Source of the DNA: Spongospora subterranea
Lineage: Eukaryota; Endomyxa; Phytomyxea; Plasmodiophorida; Plasmodiophoridae
Direction: 5' to 3'
Length of the DNA stretch: 64,000 nucleotides
Assembly (NCBI GenBank): GCA_900404475.1
Contig: OUQQ01000033.1
Span: 1 to 64,000, forward strand
Shown here: positions 1-11,042 of the stretch, piece after piece
How positions within the stretch are numbered: position 1 is the stretch's first letter
Layout of the letters: each line of letters opens with the position of its first letter
Program-made: the position numbers and the translations under genes
Notes under the pieces: generated by a model
Database searches by the model: none
What the model was told of the DNA's origin: nothing
The model's input: the letters and a program-made list of their open reading frames with translations, nothing else

Positions 1-84
1 CACATCGAAACAGAGTACAACCACATCGAAACAGAGTACAACCACATCGAAACAGAGTACAACTACAACCACATCGAAACAGTC
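1..84. repeat. 21-bp tandem repeat at window edge
   Basis: A 21-bp unit beginning cacatcgaaacagagtacaa is repeated head to tail three times from base 1, followed after a short spacer by a truncated fourth copy. The array probably continues to the left of the window. It looks like a minisatellite; no coding role is visible. Confidence 0.85.
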
Positions 85-161
85 CTGTGTGTTCGACGTA
101 CAGTGGCGATCACCTCAAACCGACAAGTCCGTGACTGTGCACCACCTTGACAGTGTCTACC

Positions 162-368
162 TAGGGCTGGGTGTTGCCGCAATAATCAGTTTGACGCGTG
201 AGCCAAATAATATTCACGACCCACTGTAGATAGGGCTGGGTGTTGCCGCAATAATCAGTTTGACGCGTGAGCCAAATAATATTCACGACCCACTGTAGAT
301 AGGGCTGGGTGTTGCCGCAATAATCAGTTTGACGCGTGAGCCAAATAATATTCACGACCCACTGTAGA
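162..368. repeat. 69-bp tandem repeat, three copies
   Basis: Three apparently identical 69-bp units start at 162, 231 and 300 (each opens tagggctgggtgttgccgca), and a fragment of a fourth follows at 369. Because 69 is a multiple of three, the minus strand reads as a 23-residue repeat, but this is an arithmetic consequence of the period rather than evidence of a protein. The array lies directly upstream of the first visible exon of the EXD2-like gene, so it could be in its 5' flank or in an intron. Confidence 0.9.
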
Positions 369-395
369 TAGGGCTCCTTGCCAACGGTCCGGACA

Positions 396-1418
396 ATGTC
401 GGTCACGTCCGAATCCAACGATGACACCCAATGGGTTTCCGATGACAATTTCACATTGCTGGAGGATATGCAGAAAAATAACCAGAACGAATCGAGGCAG
501 CGACGGTCAATGCGAGCTGTAATACGACCGCGCCAGAGTGCATTATACGATAATTGTCTAGTGCTTTCTGTTGAAGGGAACCCGCTATGTCGTTTACAGA
601 GAAAGAGGTGTCAATGGTATATTGAAAAGCAACTAGCCGATGTTGTATCAGAACAGCCAAACCTTGTAATAAGATTGCGTTTTAATGCTAAAGGAGGTTG
701 GATGAAGTTCCCCAAATCCGATTAAATATATGTTCATTTGCGTTTTAGGACCACAGGTCGAGGACGGGTTTCCACTAGCGACAAAATTCAATATATGTGT
801 GCGATGTGGTGGCGAAAAGGAGCTTCTCCGATCCTACGTCGTCCCGTCCTGTTATAGAAAAGAACTCCCCGAAGCGATTACCTCTCATCAGTGCCACGAT
901 ATCACCCTACTTTGTTTGGATTGCTATGAGGTCTGGGCAACAGCTCATACCTCGCTGCGGAAACAGATCTGCAAGGACCTTGGGGTGCCAATGGACGGAA
1001 TTCGCCAAGGGCCGGCACCCGATCAGCAGCTGTCAAAAGCAGTGCAAGCTGCACGAACATTGATCCGCGTTGACCGACTCCCTGAAGAAAGAAAACAACA
1101 GCTCTTCAGGTAAATATTGCACATTACAGTTCATTAGTTTATATTGATTACGATCTCAGAATTGTAGCGGATTTTCTCAAAATTGATGAACTTCCCGATC
1201 GCGAACAGCTACTTTCTTTGATTGAAAGTTATGGCAGTGTGAAGTCCCAAAATGATTCGAGCGTGTTCATTTCTCACGGAAAGCTTGTAATTGATGCAGT
1301 CGAAGATGTATCCGCATTCGTAAAAATGTGGAGACGCCATTTCATCGACAGTATGCAACCTAAATTTTTGCCAGAATATTGGACCGTAGATTATGGATTC
1401 AACCATGATACGCAGTGA
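396..1418 (+). CDS. EXD2-like protein, C-terminal domain only
   Basis: Three exons (396-696, 749-1109, 1160-1418) join in frame into 306 codons, with introns of 52 and 50 bp. The protein matches the region after the nuclease domain of EXD2 (3'-5' exonuclease domain-containing protein 2): ALYDNC near residue 50, then NICVRCGG, a YVVPSCYRK block, HQCHDITLLCLDC and a C-terminal WRRHFIDSMQPKFLP. The CxxC...HxCH...CxxC pattern suggests an HNH-like zinc fold. In animals EXD2 is a mitochondrial/DNA-repair nuclease. No DEDD exonuclease domain is visible upstream, where tandem repeats lie. Either the gene begins at the first ATG (396) as a stand-alone domain, or 5' exons lie outside the window. The 3' end faces CSN1 at 18 bp. 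Confidence 0.72.
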
Positions 1419-1436
1419 TTAAATTAATGAATACCA

Positions 1437-3100
1437 TCATTGTATATTAAACTGTCCCGTCAACCTTTCATCTGAGTTAGATTTTTTACCTCCAACAATA
1501 ACGTCGTATTGCAACTGTGCAACTCTCAAAGACATCGCGGAACTTGTCGCGATGAACCTCGACATAACTTTCTCACATAACAAAAACGTGTTCTGTATAG
1601 GAAATTGTCAACAACGACTATGATGACAAAAAAAATAGTTGAACGCGCCTCTCTTTGTTTCGATTTATTGGCCCATAAAATGCAATGCTGAGTATCAACT
1701 TTCGCTGGTAATAGACCCTGTCTGATTAGGTAGACGAGATCACGTTCAGTTTGGGGAACGGTCTATGAAAAAAACTAAATTTTGAATGAGCTAGTGCACA
1801 AACGTTCCGCTAACCAGATTGAAGACTTTTGCCATTTTGTTCATGCATATGGATTCGTACGGCGACACATACGACAACATGGCCGACCGACGGATTGAGT
1901 CGATCGCTGCTATGCGAACATTTTCTGAAAACTGAATTAGCCTTCATCAGGGAGGTCAAGGATTGCGTGGGACCTGTTAAATAAGGATCTGCGAATAAAT
2001 AGTTGGAAATCATTTGACCGACATGTTCTAGGGCTTGCGAGAATTTCAAGGAACAGAATTCAGAGAGAGCATCACAAGAAAGACGGCAAATATCGGGCAT
2101 CTGTAAACAATGCTTTTTAGGATTCATGAGTTTCTGAAACCCTCGAACAGTACTTCGATGAACTTCGGGTTATTCATCAGGTCCTTTCTTAAACGTGCAC
2201 GGTCGAAACTAGCCATTGCTGACAGAACTGTAAGTCGAGTCAAATCGGCGACAGTAAACAGTTCTGGGTAGTCAGGCAGCTGGTCAATCTATCAATGCAA
2301 GAATTAATGCGGAGAACATTATGGCAAAGCGAACTGACAGATAATAGAATTTTCGCTGCTTCTTGGAAGTGCAATTGATTAATGTGCGAAAGGGCTAAAA
2401 TAGCCTTAAGGACTGCCACCTGGGTTGGATAATGATCTGCTTCTAAATTTGTGACAACGTATCAGACGTGAAAATAGAACAGTTGCAGTACTATTGACCG
2501 TTGGATGCGACGAACCGCATGATTTCAGGTTGGACCTTGTGCAATTGGCCCGCATGTACGTTCTCCGTAACGATGGCCAGCATTAGCGACACCTTCTCGG
2601 CAGGATCGATTACCAATTCCCTGAGTGAAGACAGGCGCGTCATGGCTGCATTGTGGTTGCCGCCCACATGAGAATGTAGGCGCGCGATTGAAACTATCGC
2701 CGACTAATATTTGTTTGAGAAAATCAAATTTTGGGAATGCATTACCAATACCTGTATTTTACTTCCATTTTGAGACGCTTTGCATTCCTGCAAATTTCGC
2801 TCTGCTTGGCTAAGACGCTGAGCAAATTTTGTGTCAGCATCCTCTCGCCACTGACAATTCTCCTGTAATTGGTGAGGACGTTAAACAAAATTATGGCGAC
2901 CGCAGCCGATTTACAGGATTGGGTGGAATGTCGATTTTTTGCAACAACGACGTGTTAAGCGTATTCGACTTCAGATAGTTGATGAAATACTGTCGCACCC
3001 CCGTGTTCTCGGGATCAGACCCGACCAGGCTGCTCAGGCGTATTATCAGCGCCGGCCCCGAATAGGATTCGGTCAGATGGCCGATGATGTGATCCGTCAT
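1437..3100 (-). CDS. CSN1: COP9 signalosome subunit 1 (CSN1/GPS1)
   Basis: CSN1 is the PCI-domain scaffold subunit of the COP9 signalosome, which removes NEDD8 from cullin-RING ubiquitin ligases. The exons read as CSN1 from end to end: LTESYSGPALIIRL near the N-terminus (CSN1 ASYSG block), a TPR-like helical segment at about 2703-2500, FQEAAKILL then LPDYPELFTVADL and LSAMASFDRARLR (the LATFDR block) at about 2380-2150, the PCI winged-helix part IRRSAMLSYVSPYESICMNKMAKVFN at about 1905-1815, VYLIRQGLLPAKVD, and the C-terminal tail AMSLRVAQLQYD. Introns are about 48-52 bp (2863-2914 and 2704-2751 checked in frame). The start at 3100 gives a short N-terminus; an extra upstream exon is possible. 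Confidence 0.88.
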
Positions 3101-4071
3101 GTTCCTGAATATTAGCGATTAGTGACCCGGATCTCGGTCTTCGTTATCAGTGTCCTAATATACACAGTACAGCCAAAGTGTCCCCGTTTATCGCCAAACA
3201 AGACCGCCGAGCGGAATATAGCGCCATCTGTAGGGGCACTCGGCTGTGGGAGAACACGTTCACTGAAAACATCGCCGCGAGACTGTGAGCCCCGAATATC
3301 TCACCGCTCCAGTTTTGTAGAAAAAAATTCTGGATTAAAACACTCTGCGAAAACTCGGCCGTGATGTTTTATTTAAATTCAGCACATGTTGTCGTGAGTT
3401 TATGACGAAGGAATTCTGTTATCTGCTGGTGAAAAACAAAGGTGAATAAATCAACGAAGGTCCTGTTCTGAGTATTGGTAAGTTGGATATCCCGGTTTTC
3501 TCTAAACGAAGCAGGATAGAGATCGATTTTGCTTTCATCTGCGGTATTCTGCTGTAAAGTTTCGCAGGAGGTGATCCCGGTCATCGCCGGATCTTCACGT
3601 GAGGATCAGCCAGACGTTCAAGACACTGCTACCAGAACCTTGTTTTACGACATCCGCGATTGTTGGCCTGGAACTGGGAACCGGGGCGGTTCGTTGCGTC
3701 TCGGTTCTGGCAATACCAGAACTACAGCTCGTTCCCGTGCACCCACACCGAACGGCAGACACACCTCAGGGAGACGGACGTGGCGTGTAGTTCGCCTGAC
3801 GATTGACACAAGCCGGTCTGGGAGCTCAGACCCGCACAAGACATTGAATGGCGTTTCCCGACTCTCAGCGCCGGCTGTCCTTGCTGCCGTCCCCCGTTCG
3901 AGGTCCAGTACGACCGAGTGCGGTCGAGGGATTTGGGGATCTCGCCCGAGTGTTCGCTCTGCCATCTAAGGAACCACGGCCTGGCAGGCGGGTCAGGGTG
4001 TTTTGTGGTGATATTCGGGGTCTGTGCGTTGGACCGTCCCCGACAGACTTGGAAACTAGTGACGTACTGTA
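3101..4071. other. Spacer between CSN1 and PDE with one small ORF
   Basis: No family can be recognised here. The minus strand has a 71-codon ATG ORF (3584 down to 3369) with ordinary-looking composition, and further open frames up to about 3966, but no convincing splice connection between them. A cacagtacag motif sits at 3163-3172, about 60 bp upstream of the CSN1 start. GTACTGTA lies at 4064-4071, immediately beyond the PDE stop. Confidence 0.4.
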
Positions 4072-7000
4072 TTAAGATACTTCTGCTTCTTTATCGCTAG
4101 CGGCCTGCGTCTTGATCGCCTCCCACGCCACCTTGTTCGCGTGCATGTTGTCCATGGCCACGGTCAGCTCGGGGACGAAATCGTGCATCGCCTTCCACAC
4201 GGGCCTAACCACGTAGTTGATGAAGTTGATCTGCAGACTCGCTAGCGCTTCCGGTGTCGTGTTCAACATGAACGCCGCGTAGGGAATGTTCAACTCCTTC
4301 TCCTTCAGCGCCTGGGTCCCGTTCCAGACTCAACGACCCAACGGCGCTATGTCAATTTCACCACCAACCTGTTGATAGAACTCTTGCTGGATGCACTTGG
4401 CCCATTTCATGCTCATCTCCACCGGCAGAACCGGGTTCCCGATATCGCTGCAATGGAGGATGTTGTTGACCAGCATTTGCCTATCGCCGCTGTTGTCGCG
4501 ATTGATTTTGCTGTTCGAGTTGATCTGCGGCCCAGTCGTTCAGAACAGGAAAAGCGTCGTCGCAAAAACACAGACTGACCTTGTTCGTTAGCGATTCCAA
4601 CATCGATTTGTGGAAACTCATGTCGGTATGGAGAATCGCTTCGACTATCGACTTCCTGAGCTCCTGTCGATGTTGCCGAGTCAGGTTCGCCATGATGTCC
4701 GTCTCGCTGTTGCGGAGCAGCTGGCAGAGCGTGGCGGCGTGATGATTCTCCAGCACCGACAGATCGTTATACCGAATCGACAGCTCGTGCTCCCTGCGTT
4801 CGGGCAAACACAACGCACATTCAGGGGGTCGGCCAAACCCATCCTAGCGCCATGTTGGGATTACGTGTTGATGAGGAAGTCATTGTTCATGCCGGGATGG
4901 CCCGCATCATGACCGATCGCCCCCGTGATCAGCGCCAGAATGTCGTTCCCGGTCAGCATATCCTTCACCGACGTCGTCGTCACGAACAAGAAGCACATGT
5001 GTGATACGGAAAACGCATGGCGAAAGTTGTGGTACGGGTTGTCCTTGTACAGCTTCCGGATTTCCACCAAGAAATTCCTCAACGCAGTTCGAGGGATCTT
5101 GAAGGTCTCCGTCAACTCCAGTATGTCGAACATATTCTCACAAAGACCTATATTCGACGATCGGTTGGAATCGTCCGGTGGAGATGGCGGAAATCTGGGA
5201 CAACAGCAACCTAAAAGTTCGTCGGACGTGTGGCTGAACGAGTCGAACTCCCAATCGCAGAGCTTGTTGGAGGAGGATTTCAGCGAGGTCAACGGCCATT
5301 CAATCGTGCTATCGACTGATAGCGTGTGCCTGAAAACCGGGGAAACGGTCTGAACATCCATCGCGGGCGCTCGAATTTGGGTCTGGGGTCCCCTCTTACT
5401 TCTTCGTGTTCCCGCCAATGAACTGGCTGATGTAGTCCTTCATGTGAGACCGATTACCGTCCATGTCCATCGCTTGCTGGAACGAGCTCTCCTGCGCCTT
5501 CCGCTGCAGGGCGCTGGACACTTCCCGCGCCAGCGTCTGTGGTGGTTGTCGGCCAACCGGCCGTTCATCATCGATCAACAGCGCACACAACAATGCCACA
5601 CACACCACCGTCATTACCTGCATTATCTCCAGATCGCTGTCTTCGAATTGCACCTGATGTTCCGTACAGGGAATGCGATCGCATAATGTGCAAAACTTAT
5701 TGATGCATTGAATAACGGCAACGGGTTTCCCCCGAAAATCGGTCACCTAACGCCCCGAAAAAAAGAAAAAAACAGTCACAACATATATACGGTTTCAGTT
5801 TTTCGTCAGCTCAACGGACAGGAATACAGAGAATCGTCCGGGTCTGGTAGTTGCTTTGGCGGTCGAACGCCGCACTGAATCGATCGTCTTTATAGGCGTC
5901 GATGATGTTGAGCGACTGACCGGATTCGGCAACGGACCCGGCGATACCTACACAGTTGGCACAATGGAATCACACGATCGGCGGTCAACGTCGTCGTCGT
6001 GTCGCGGGTCTTCACCTGTTCCAACGGGGACCCGAAATCCCGATGCCGACGCGTCCTTCGACACTTTGAACCAGAGCTCGTTGGTCGACGGATCGATCAT
6101 GAACAGCGATACGCGATCGCAACGGATTACGCGATACGATGCGGCGATAACCTGAACAGGCGCTGAGCGCGCGTTGATTCCCATCGACCGCGATCGATCC
6201 ACTCACTTTCGAGATGATCTCGTCGATATCCTCGTTCCTGTGAACGGTTTTCACGATCTCCATCACCGCCTCGTTCCTCTCTTGTCGCCTTCTGTCTTCC
6301 TGGAACCTGTTGGCGATAACATGATCAGGGACGGGATCGGACAGGGCGCGCTCCGTCAAACGGCGTTTACTTGAGGGTGGTGGTGAGAATCAGGGCGGCC
6401 TGCTTGGCGATCTGCTGCAGGATCAGCTCGTCGGTCCCGCTGAACGACTCGTTGCGCTTGTTGAAGCACTGGATCACGCCCAGGATCGAGTCGTTCGACT
6501 CGTCCAGGATCGGGGCGATCAGCATCGACCGCACCGTGATCGACCCGAACTCGCACGGCAGAATTCCTGTTTTCGCGACGGTTCATGAAATCGCTGAACG
6601 ACGGTCGTCCCCAGAAAAAACCCAGTCCCGACCGTATAGCTGAGAGTTGTCGTCGACGAAGTTGGCGTTGATGATCCCGGGATTCTGCACGAGTTTGCCA
6701 ACACACCCCTCGCCCCGCTTCATGTTGAACCCTTTCCCTATCGACAAACACACGGTCAACATCTTCATGGGGCGATCGTCGTCGTTCGTTTTTGTTGTTG
6801 CCAATTCGTCATCACCATGATCGCTGCCCAAACACTCGATAATGTTCCGCTTCTTATCATAGAGATAGATATGAACCAGCTCCGAATCCAGAATATCGTA
6901 CGTGATGTTCTCAATCTTGGCCAGCGCCCCTCTAGGAGCGGCGACGACAACATTCATCACACAAGTTGAACGGGGGATCCGTTAGCGACAACGCCTCACC

Positions 7001-7961
7001 TGGTCTCGGTATGGCGTCCGATATCCTGTGGAATGGAAACCATCTTCTGGTACAATCGCAGAACCTGTTCCCAGAAAATGACTCCTCCGAACAATTCTCC
7101 AACATTGCTCGGGCGAACCTTGAACAGTTGGCGGAAAACCCCAGTTTTGTTGGCCATGTGATTGTAGCTGAGGAAGCGGATGAACATCGATTCGGTGAGT
7201 GTTCCCCTCAACATTCGTGTCGAGATGTAATCGAAGATCTCCTCCATATTCGGGTGGATCCCCTCATCGTCGTTCGCCTCCCACAGCGACGCCGTCGACG
7301 ACACCGAGTTGGTTCGCTCCTTGATCAGCCTGGGCGATGGCGCCTCGCTATGGGCGGGGGTCGTCGGCAGGATTTTATCCAGATCCCTAGGACTGTCCTG
7401 GAACAGATCCGTTATCATCGCCTCTAGATCGACCGCCTTTTGTTCAAAAGGGGGCGATGTTCAGCCAATGGACTGTGTTGGCGCCACGTGTTTTTGACAC
7501 ACTAACCGAGTCCTTCCGCGACGTCTCCTTGAGGTTGGCGATCTCGACCCGCTGGACCTCGACCTGGCGTCGCAGCTCGGCCACGCGCGACTCCTCCTCG
7601 GCCAGGCGGATCCGCGAGATAACCTCGTCGGGCGACATGGCGTCGTCGTGGAGCGCGAGCGCCGATCTGAACGCGAGGGCGTCGTGGCCGGCGCCGGCCG
7701 GCGACGAGTTGACCGAACCACGATTGGTCGGATACGAGTCAGCGTTGCTGGAATTCAACGACGTGCGCCCTTTGCTGGGTTTCTGGGTCAGGTCGGTGAG
7801 CGATTGCAGACGCGACTTGTAGGTCTGGCATTCTTGGAGGGCGGTGCTCAGCTTACGACGTAATACCTGGGACAAAAACGGGGGTTCGTTGGTGGTTTGG
7901 GGACGAGATGGGCAATGGGGGATATACGATCGGGGGAAATTACCTCAACTTCACTGGTCAT
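4072..7961 (-). CDS. Cyclic nucleotide 3',5'-phosphodiesterase with two GAF domains
   Basis: This enzyme hydrolyses cAMP or cGMP. Order: an N-terminal coiled coil (VLRRKLSTALQECQTYK), a Ser/Pro-rich linker and helical region (7875-6996), GAF-A (about 6960-6360, ending SILGVIQCFNKRNESFSGTD), GAF-B (about 6300-5700, GIAGSVAESGQSLNIIDAYK then VAVIQCINKF), and a PDEase I domain (about 5270-4080). Catalytic motifs are present: YHNFRHAF, GHDAGHPGMNN, SVLENHH, LHTDMSFH, HCSDIGNP and an LQINFINYVVRP block with the expected invariant Gln. At least nine short introns interrupt it; one example is FYQQ joined to ALKEKEL. The domain plan is that of animal PDE2/5/6/10/11, so GAF-ligand control is likely. 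The start ATG at 7961 is a choice; an upstream exon with ATG at 8353 can also be spliced in frame. Confidence 0.9.
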
Positions 7962-8353
7962 TCCTCTCCGCTCTGGACCTATCTGGGAAAGGCGGGCCTA
8001 ATAACAACCCAACATGTACCAGGAGCGATCCCGATTACATCGTACAGATTCCGTCCCTAAATCCCCTCGAACACACCACACCCATCGTCGGTCGGGGCGG
8101 GACACACAACGATAGAGGAGGGGGAAGGGCGACGGTAAGAGCGGTCGGGCGATGGGCCGATGAGATTGACCATCGACATACAAACTAGAATGGTGTCGAG
8201 ATCATGGTGTGATCGGCGGACGATGGAAGAGCCCATCCAGCGACCATCAACTAACGCCCGACCTGTTTTCAATCGTCCCTTGAACGACATGTTCGTCGCG
8301 GTCGTACACGAGAAAAAATCGTCAGATCGGACCAACAACTTCTTCAACCACAT

Positions 8354-9094
8354 CAACGATAAGCGATTCTAACAGTGATCTTCCTGGATTTTACTATATT
8401 CGGACACGAAATTCCAATACCATTAATATTGTAGTTTCGAGTGGCCGACTGGACCCTGACAATCAATGGATGATGCCGTTGTGATTCACGTCGCCATCCC
8501 ATTGTGCCAGAACAGGCCTCATCTCACGCTTTCCGCGCGTATCGCTCCGTTTTGGCTCCTAAACCGGACCCCCAACACGGCTCCGTTGCCCATGATTTCA
8601 CCGAAGCGATCCCGGTTTGGTGCCGGCGGATCGAGCTCCGAAAACATCCCGCCCCTTTGATAGACGCCATATGGGATCGCTTGGGCTCAACAAACTGGAA
8701 TAAATGGGCAAAACTCATGTCAAATCTTCAATATCGTGAAGTTTTCAACAACTTGGGCCGACCATGCGTCACTCCCTGTTCTAACAATTTGAGGAAACTT
8801 CATGAAACACGTCCTGGACAGATAAACCTGTTGAATATTACAGAACTGACATAACAAATGGCGGATGGAAAAATAAACCAATCGCTGGAAGAAATAGAGC
8901 GAATTTACAATTTTTGTTGTCAGTCAACAGCTAACGCCAATAACGTAACAGGGTCATCGCACACACCCCAGTCAGACGGAGAGTCCGGGGACGATTGGCG
9001 CTACATCGTCTGCGGTGTTGCAGCCAGTAGTGCCAGAGGGTTGGGTCTTGTGGCCCCTCCTCCTCCTTGACCTGGATCATTTGGGGATCACGAC
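8354..9094 (+). other. Region between PDE and SerRS with two unassigned ORFs
   Basis: Two plus-strand open frames are visible. One, 8504-8854 (no ATG at its start), includes HDFTEAIPVWCRRIE, which faintly recalls the PIWC motif of Rit1-type tRNA modifying enzymes, but nothing else of that family follows. The other starts with an ATG at 8858, is 70 codons long, and ends in a Pro-rich tail. They may be exons of one small gene, a decayed gene, or chance. The stretch also serves as 5' flank for the PDE gene (left) and SerRS (right). Confidence 0.3.
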
Positions 9095-10891
9095 ATGTCG
9101 CGACTTGCCAGGGATTATGTGGCCAAAGCGGCCGGCATGCTCCAGGTCGGCGTCAGACCCCAACTGGATATACCACGTCTGACGACACACGCCGACGTCA
9201 TCGCCCGAAACTGCCAACAACGCAAAGTCGTCGGCGTGGATTCTGAACGCCTTGTCGGTCTGGCGAAAGAGCATTCGGCTATGATTACCGCCAGGCAATT
9301 AGCCGAGAAAGAACGCAATCTACAAATGCAGAATTTCCGATCTGAAACCGGGTTTGTGACGGAATATTCGCTGGTGCAATCAATTTCATCTACAATTTCA
9401 CATTTTCTCTTGAGGTTTTCAGCTTTGATGCGTTATCGTGTCCCGACGTGGACGAAATTGCGAATTAACGATATTGGCGTATTAGGAGTGAGGTCAGGAA
9501 GGATGCCAGAGATCTGAAGCGGCACATTCAGGAACTTCGGGGGCTTGAGCAGCGAGTCGGCAATCTGCTGCTCGAAGAATGTTTCAAGGTCCCGAACTGG
9601 TCACACCCCGATGCGCCCGTCGGAGATGAATCAAAGGCCAGACTCGTGAAAACGCTCGGTCAACGGCGCGCGTTTGAGCCGAACCTATCCCCCTTGTCCC
9701 ATGTGGAACTAGGCGAAAAGTTAGACTGGTTCGATTTCCAGTCGGCGTCAGCGTCATGGTAGGAAAGGGCACTTCCCCAGATTCCGAAACTGATTCGATT
9801 CTTAGCGGAAGCCGATCCGTTTTTTTGAGAAATGAGGCCGTTTTGCTCGAGCAAGCGTTGATCAATTGGACCATCAAGGTATTTTTCCGGAATCTAGTAA
9901 TCGCTGGTCGAAAACTAATCGTCGTTGTCAAGAAATGTGTTGATCGAGGATGGACCGCGATCAGTCCCCCATCGTTAATCTATTATCACGCGTTGGAGCG
10001 ATGCGGGTTCTCGCCAAAGTCGCTTGACGTTGAGCCCCCGTTATTCCGCATTGAAGATTCCGATTTGTGTCTTTCCGGTACGTCTGAGGTACCGTTGGCG
10101 ATGACGCTATACGACAAGATAATCGGTCGGGCGAGGAACGACCCGCAACCCGTCCGACCCATCAAACTGACATGATTGTGCCCACAGATCCTCGCGAATT
10201 ACCAATCCGATATGTTGGCGTCAATGCATGCTTCCGTACTGAACTTGGACGGGGGGCGGCAACCAGAGGCCTATATCGCTTACATCAGTTCAACAAAGTG
10301 GAACTGTTCGGTGCATGTGAGCTCAACAACGGTGAGGAACTGCACATGGAAATCGTTAATATCCAGGTGAGTTTTTTTGTCGCCACGTCCGCTCTCGCGC
10401 TTGTCATTAGAAGAAAATGACGTATCTCGGTTTGTGTTTTCTGCCAGATTGATATTTGCAAAGCGCTTGGAATACATGCTCGGCTGTTGGACATGCCCAC
10501 CGAAGAGCTTGGCGCCTCAGCCTATCGCAAGTTCGACATGGAGGCGTGGATGCCGGGACGTGGGCGAGATTCGTACGGGGAGATCATGAGCGCGTCCAAC
10601 TGTACCGACTACCAAAGCAGACGCCTCAACGCCCGCATCAAACATCCATTTCAAGAGCGTCGGTTCCTTGCGACGGTCAACGGTACCGCCTGTGCTGTAC
10701 CGAGAATGATTATCGCAATAATGGAGCAATTTCAGGTATTTTTCTCATTCCGAATTCCAAATGATTTGTTTTCCTAATGCGTTGTATTTCAGACGGAATC
10801 CGGAATCGTTATTCCTGAAAGTTTACAGCCGTATATGGGAGGCGTAAGCCTGATTCCGTTCAAGGAGGGGTCAGGAACCGGCGCTCAATGA
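9095..10891 (+). CDS. SARS2: Seryl-tRNA synthetase, mitochondrial/bacterial type
   Basis: Charges tRNA-Ser; a class II synthetase. The N-terminal part ([18 protein letters not shown]) and the helical arm (9505-9640, ending [14 protein letters not shown]) are of the bacterial/mitochondrial kind, followed by [13 protein letters not shown]. The catalytic core shows the TSEV serine-binding loop ([14 protein letters not shown]), motif 2 ([22 protein letters not shown]), a [21 protein letters not shown] block, [15 protein letters not shown], and motif 3 ([17 protein letters not shown]). The N-terminus, beginning [13 protein letters not shown], is basic and could act as a mitochondrial presequence. 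At least five short introns are needed (for example around 10365-10446 and 10736-10792). The closest human counterpart by motif is SARS2, so an organellar location is inferred. Confidence 0.9.
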
Positions 10892-11042
10892 ATAATCGGC
10901 TGTCTCATTGTTTAATATCACGTTGTTCTCTAATATATAAATATCTCCCTCAGGACGCATGCCGTGTCGAGTTTACTCAAACAATGTCATTTGGCAATTC
11001 GGACCAGTTTTTGAAACCGTATTCCCGAACCAGTGACGACAG

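Noticed and set aside
1..84. Possible CRISPR array
   Set aside because: Repeats are directly adjacent without spacers and the genome is eukaryotic.
161..454. 97-residue minus-strand ORF with a 23-residue triple repeat
   Set aside because: It exists only because the 69-bp repeat is a multiple of three; no family resemblance, and it overlaps the EXD2-like exon.
2891..3100. First read as NELF-C/D (TH1) because of the SYSG/LKS pattern
   Set aside because: The following exons match CSN1 throughout (PCI blocks, LATFDR-like and C-terminal tail), not TH1.
3645..3965. 106-residue minus-strand ORF upstream of the small ORF at 3369-3584
   Set aside because: Arg/Pro-rich composition typical of a shadow frame in GC-rich DNA; no motif and no convincing splice link.
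6356..6751. Long ORFs of high Arg content overlapping the PDE gene
   Set aside because: Shadow frames: the GAF-A domain is read in another frame of the same strand.
7843..8188. Plus-strand ORF at the PDE 5' end
   Set aside because: Antisense to PDE exon/intron sequence, low-complexity content.
8504..8854. Rit1-type initiator tRNA modifying enzyme
   Set aside because: Only an IPVWC-like word matches; other Rit1 motifs are absent.
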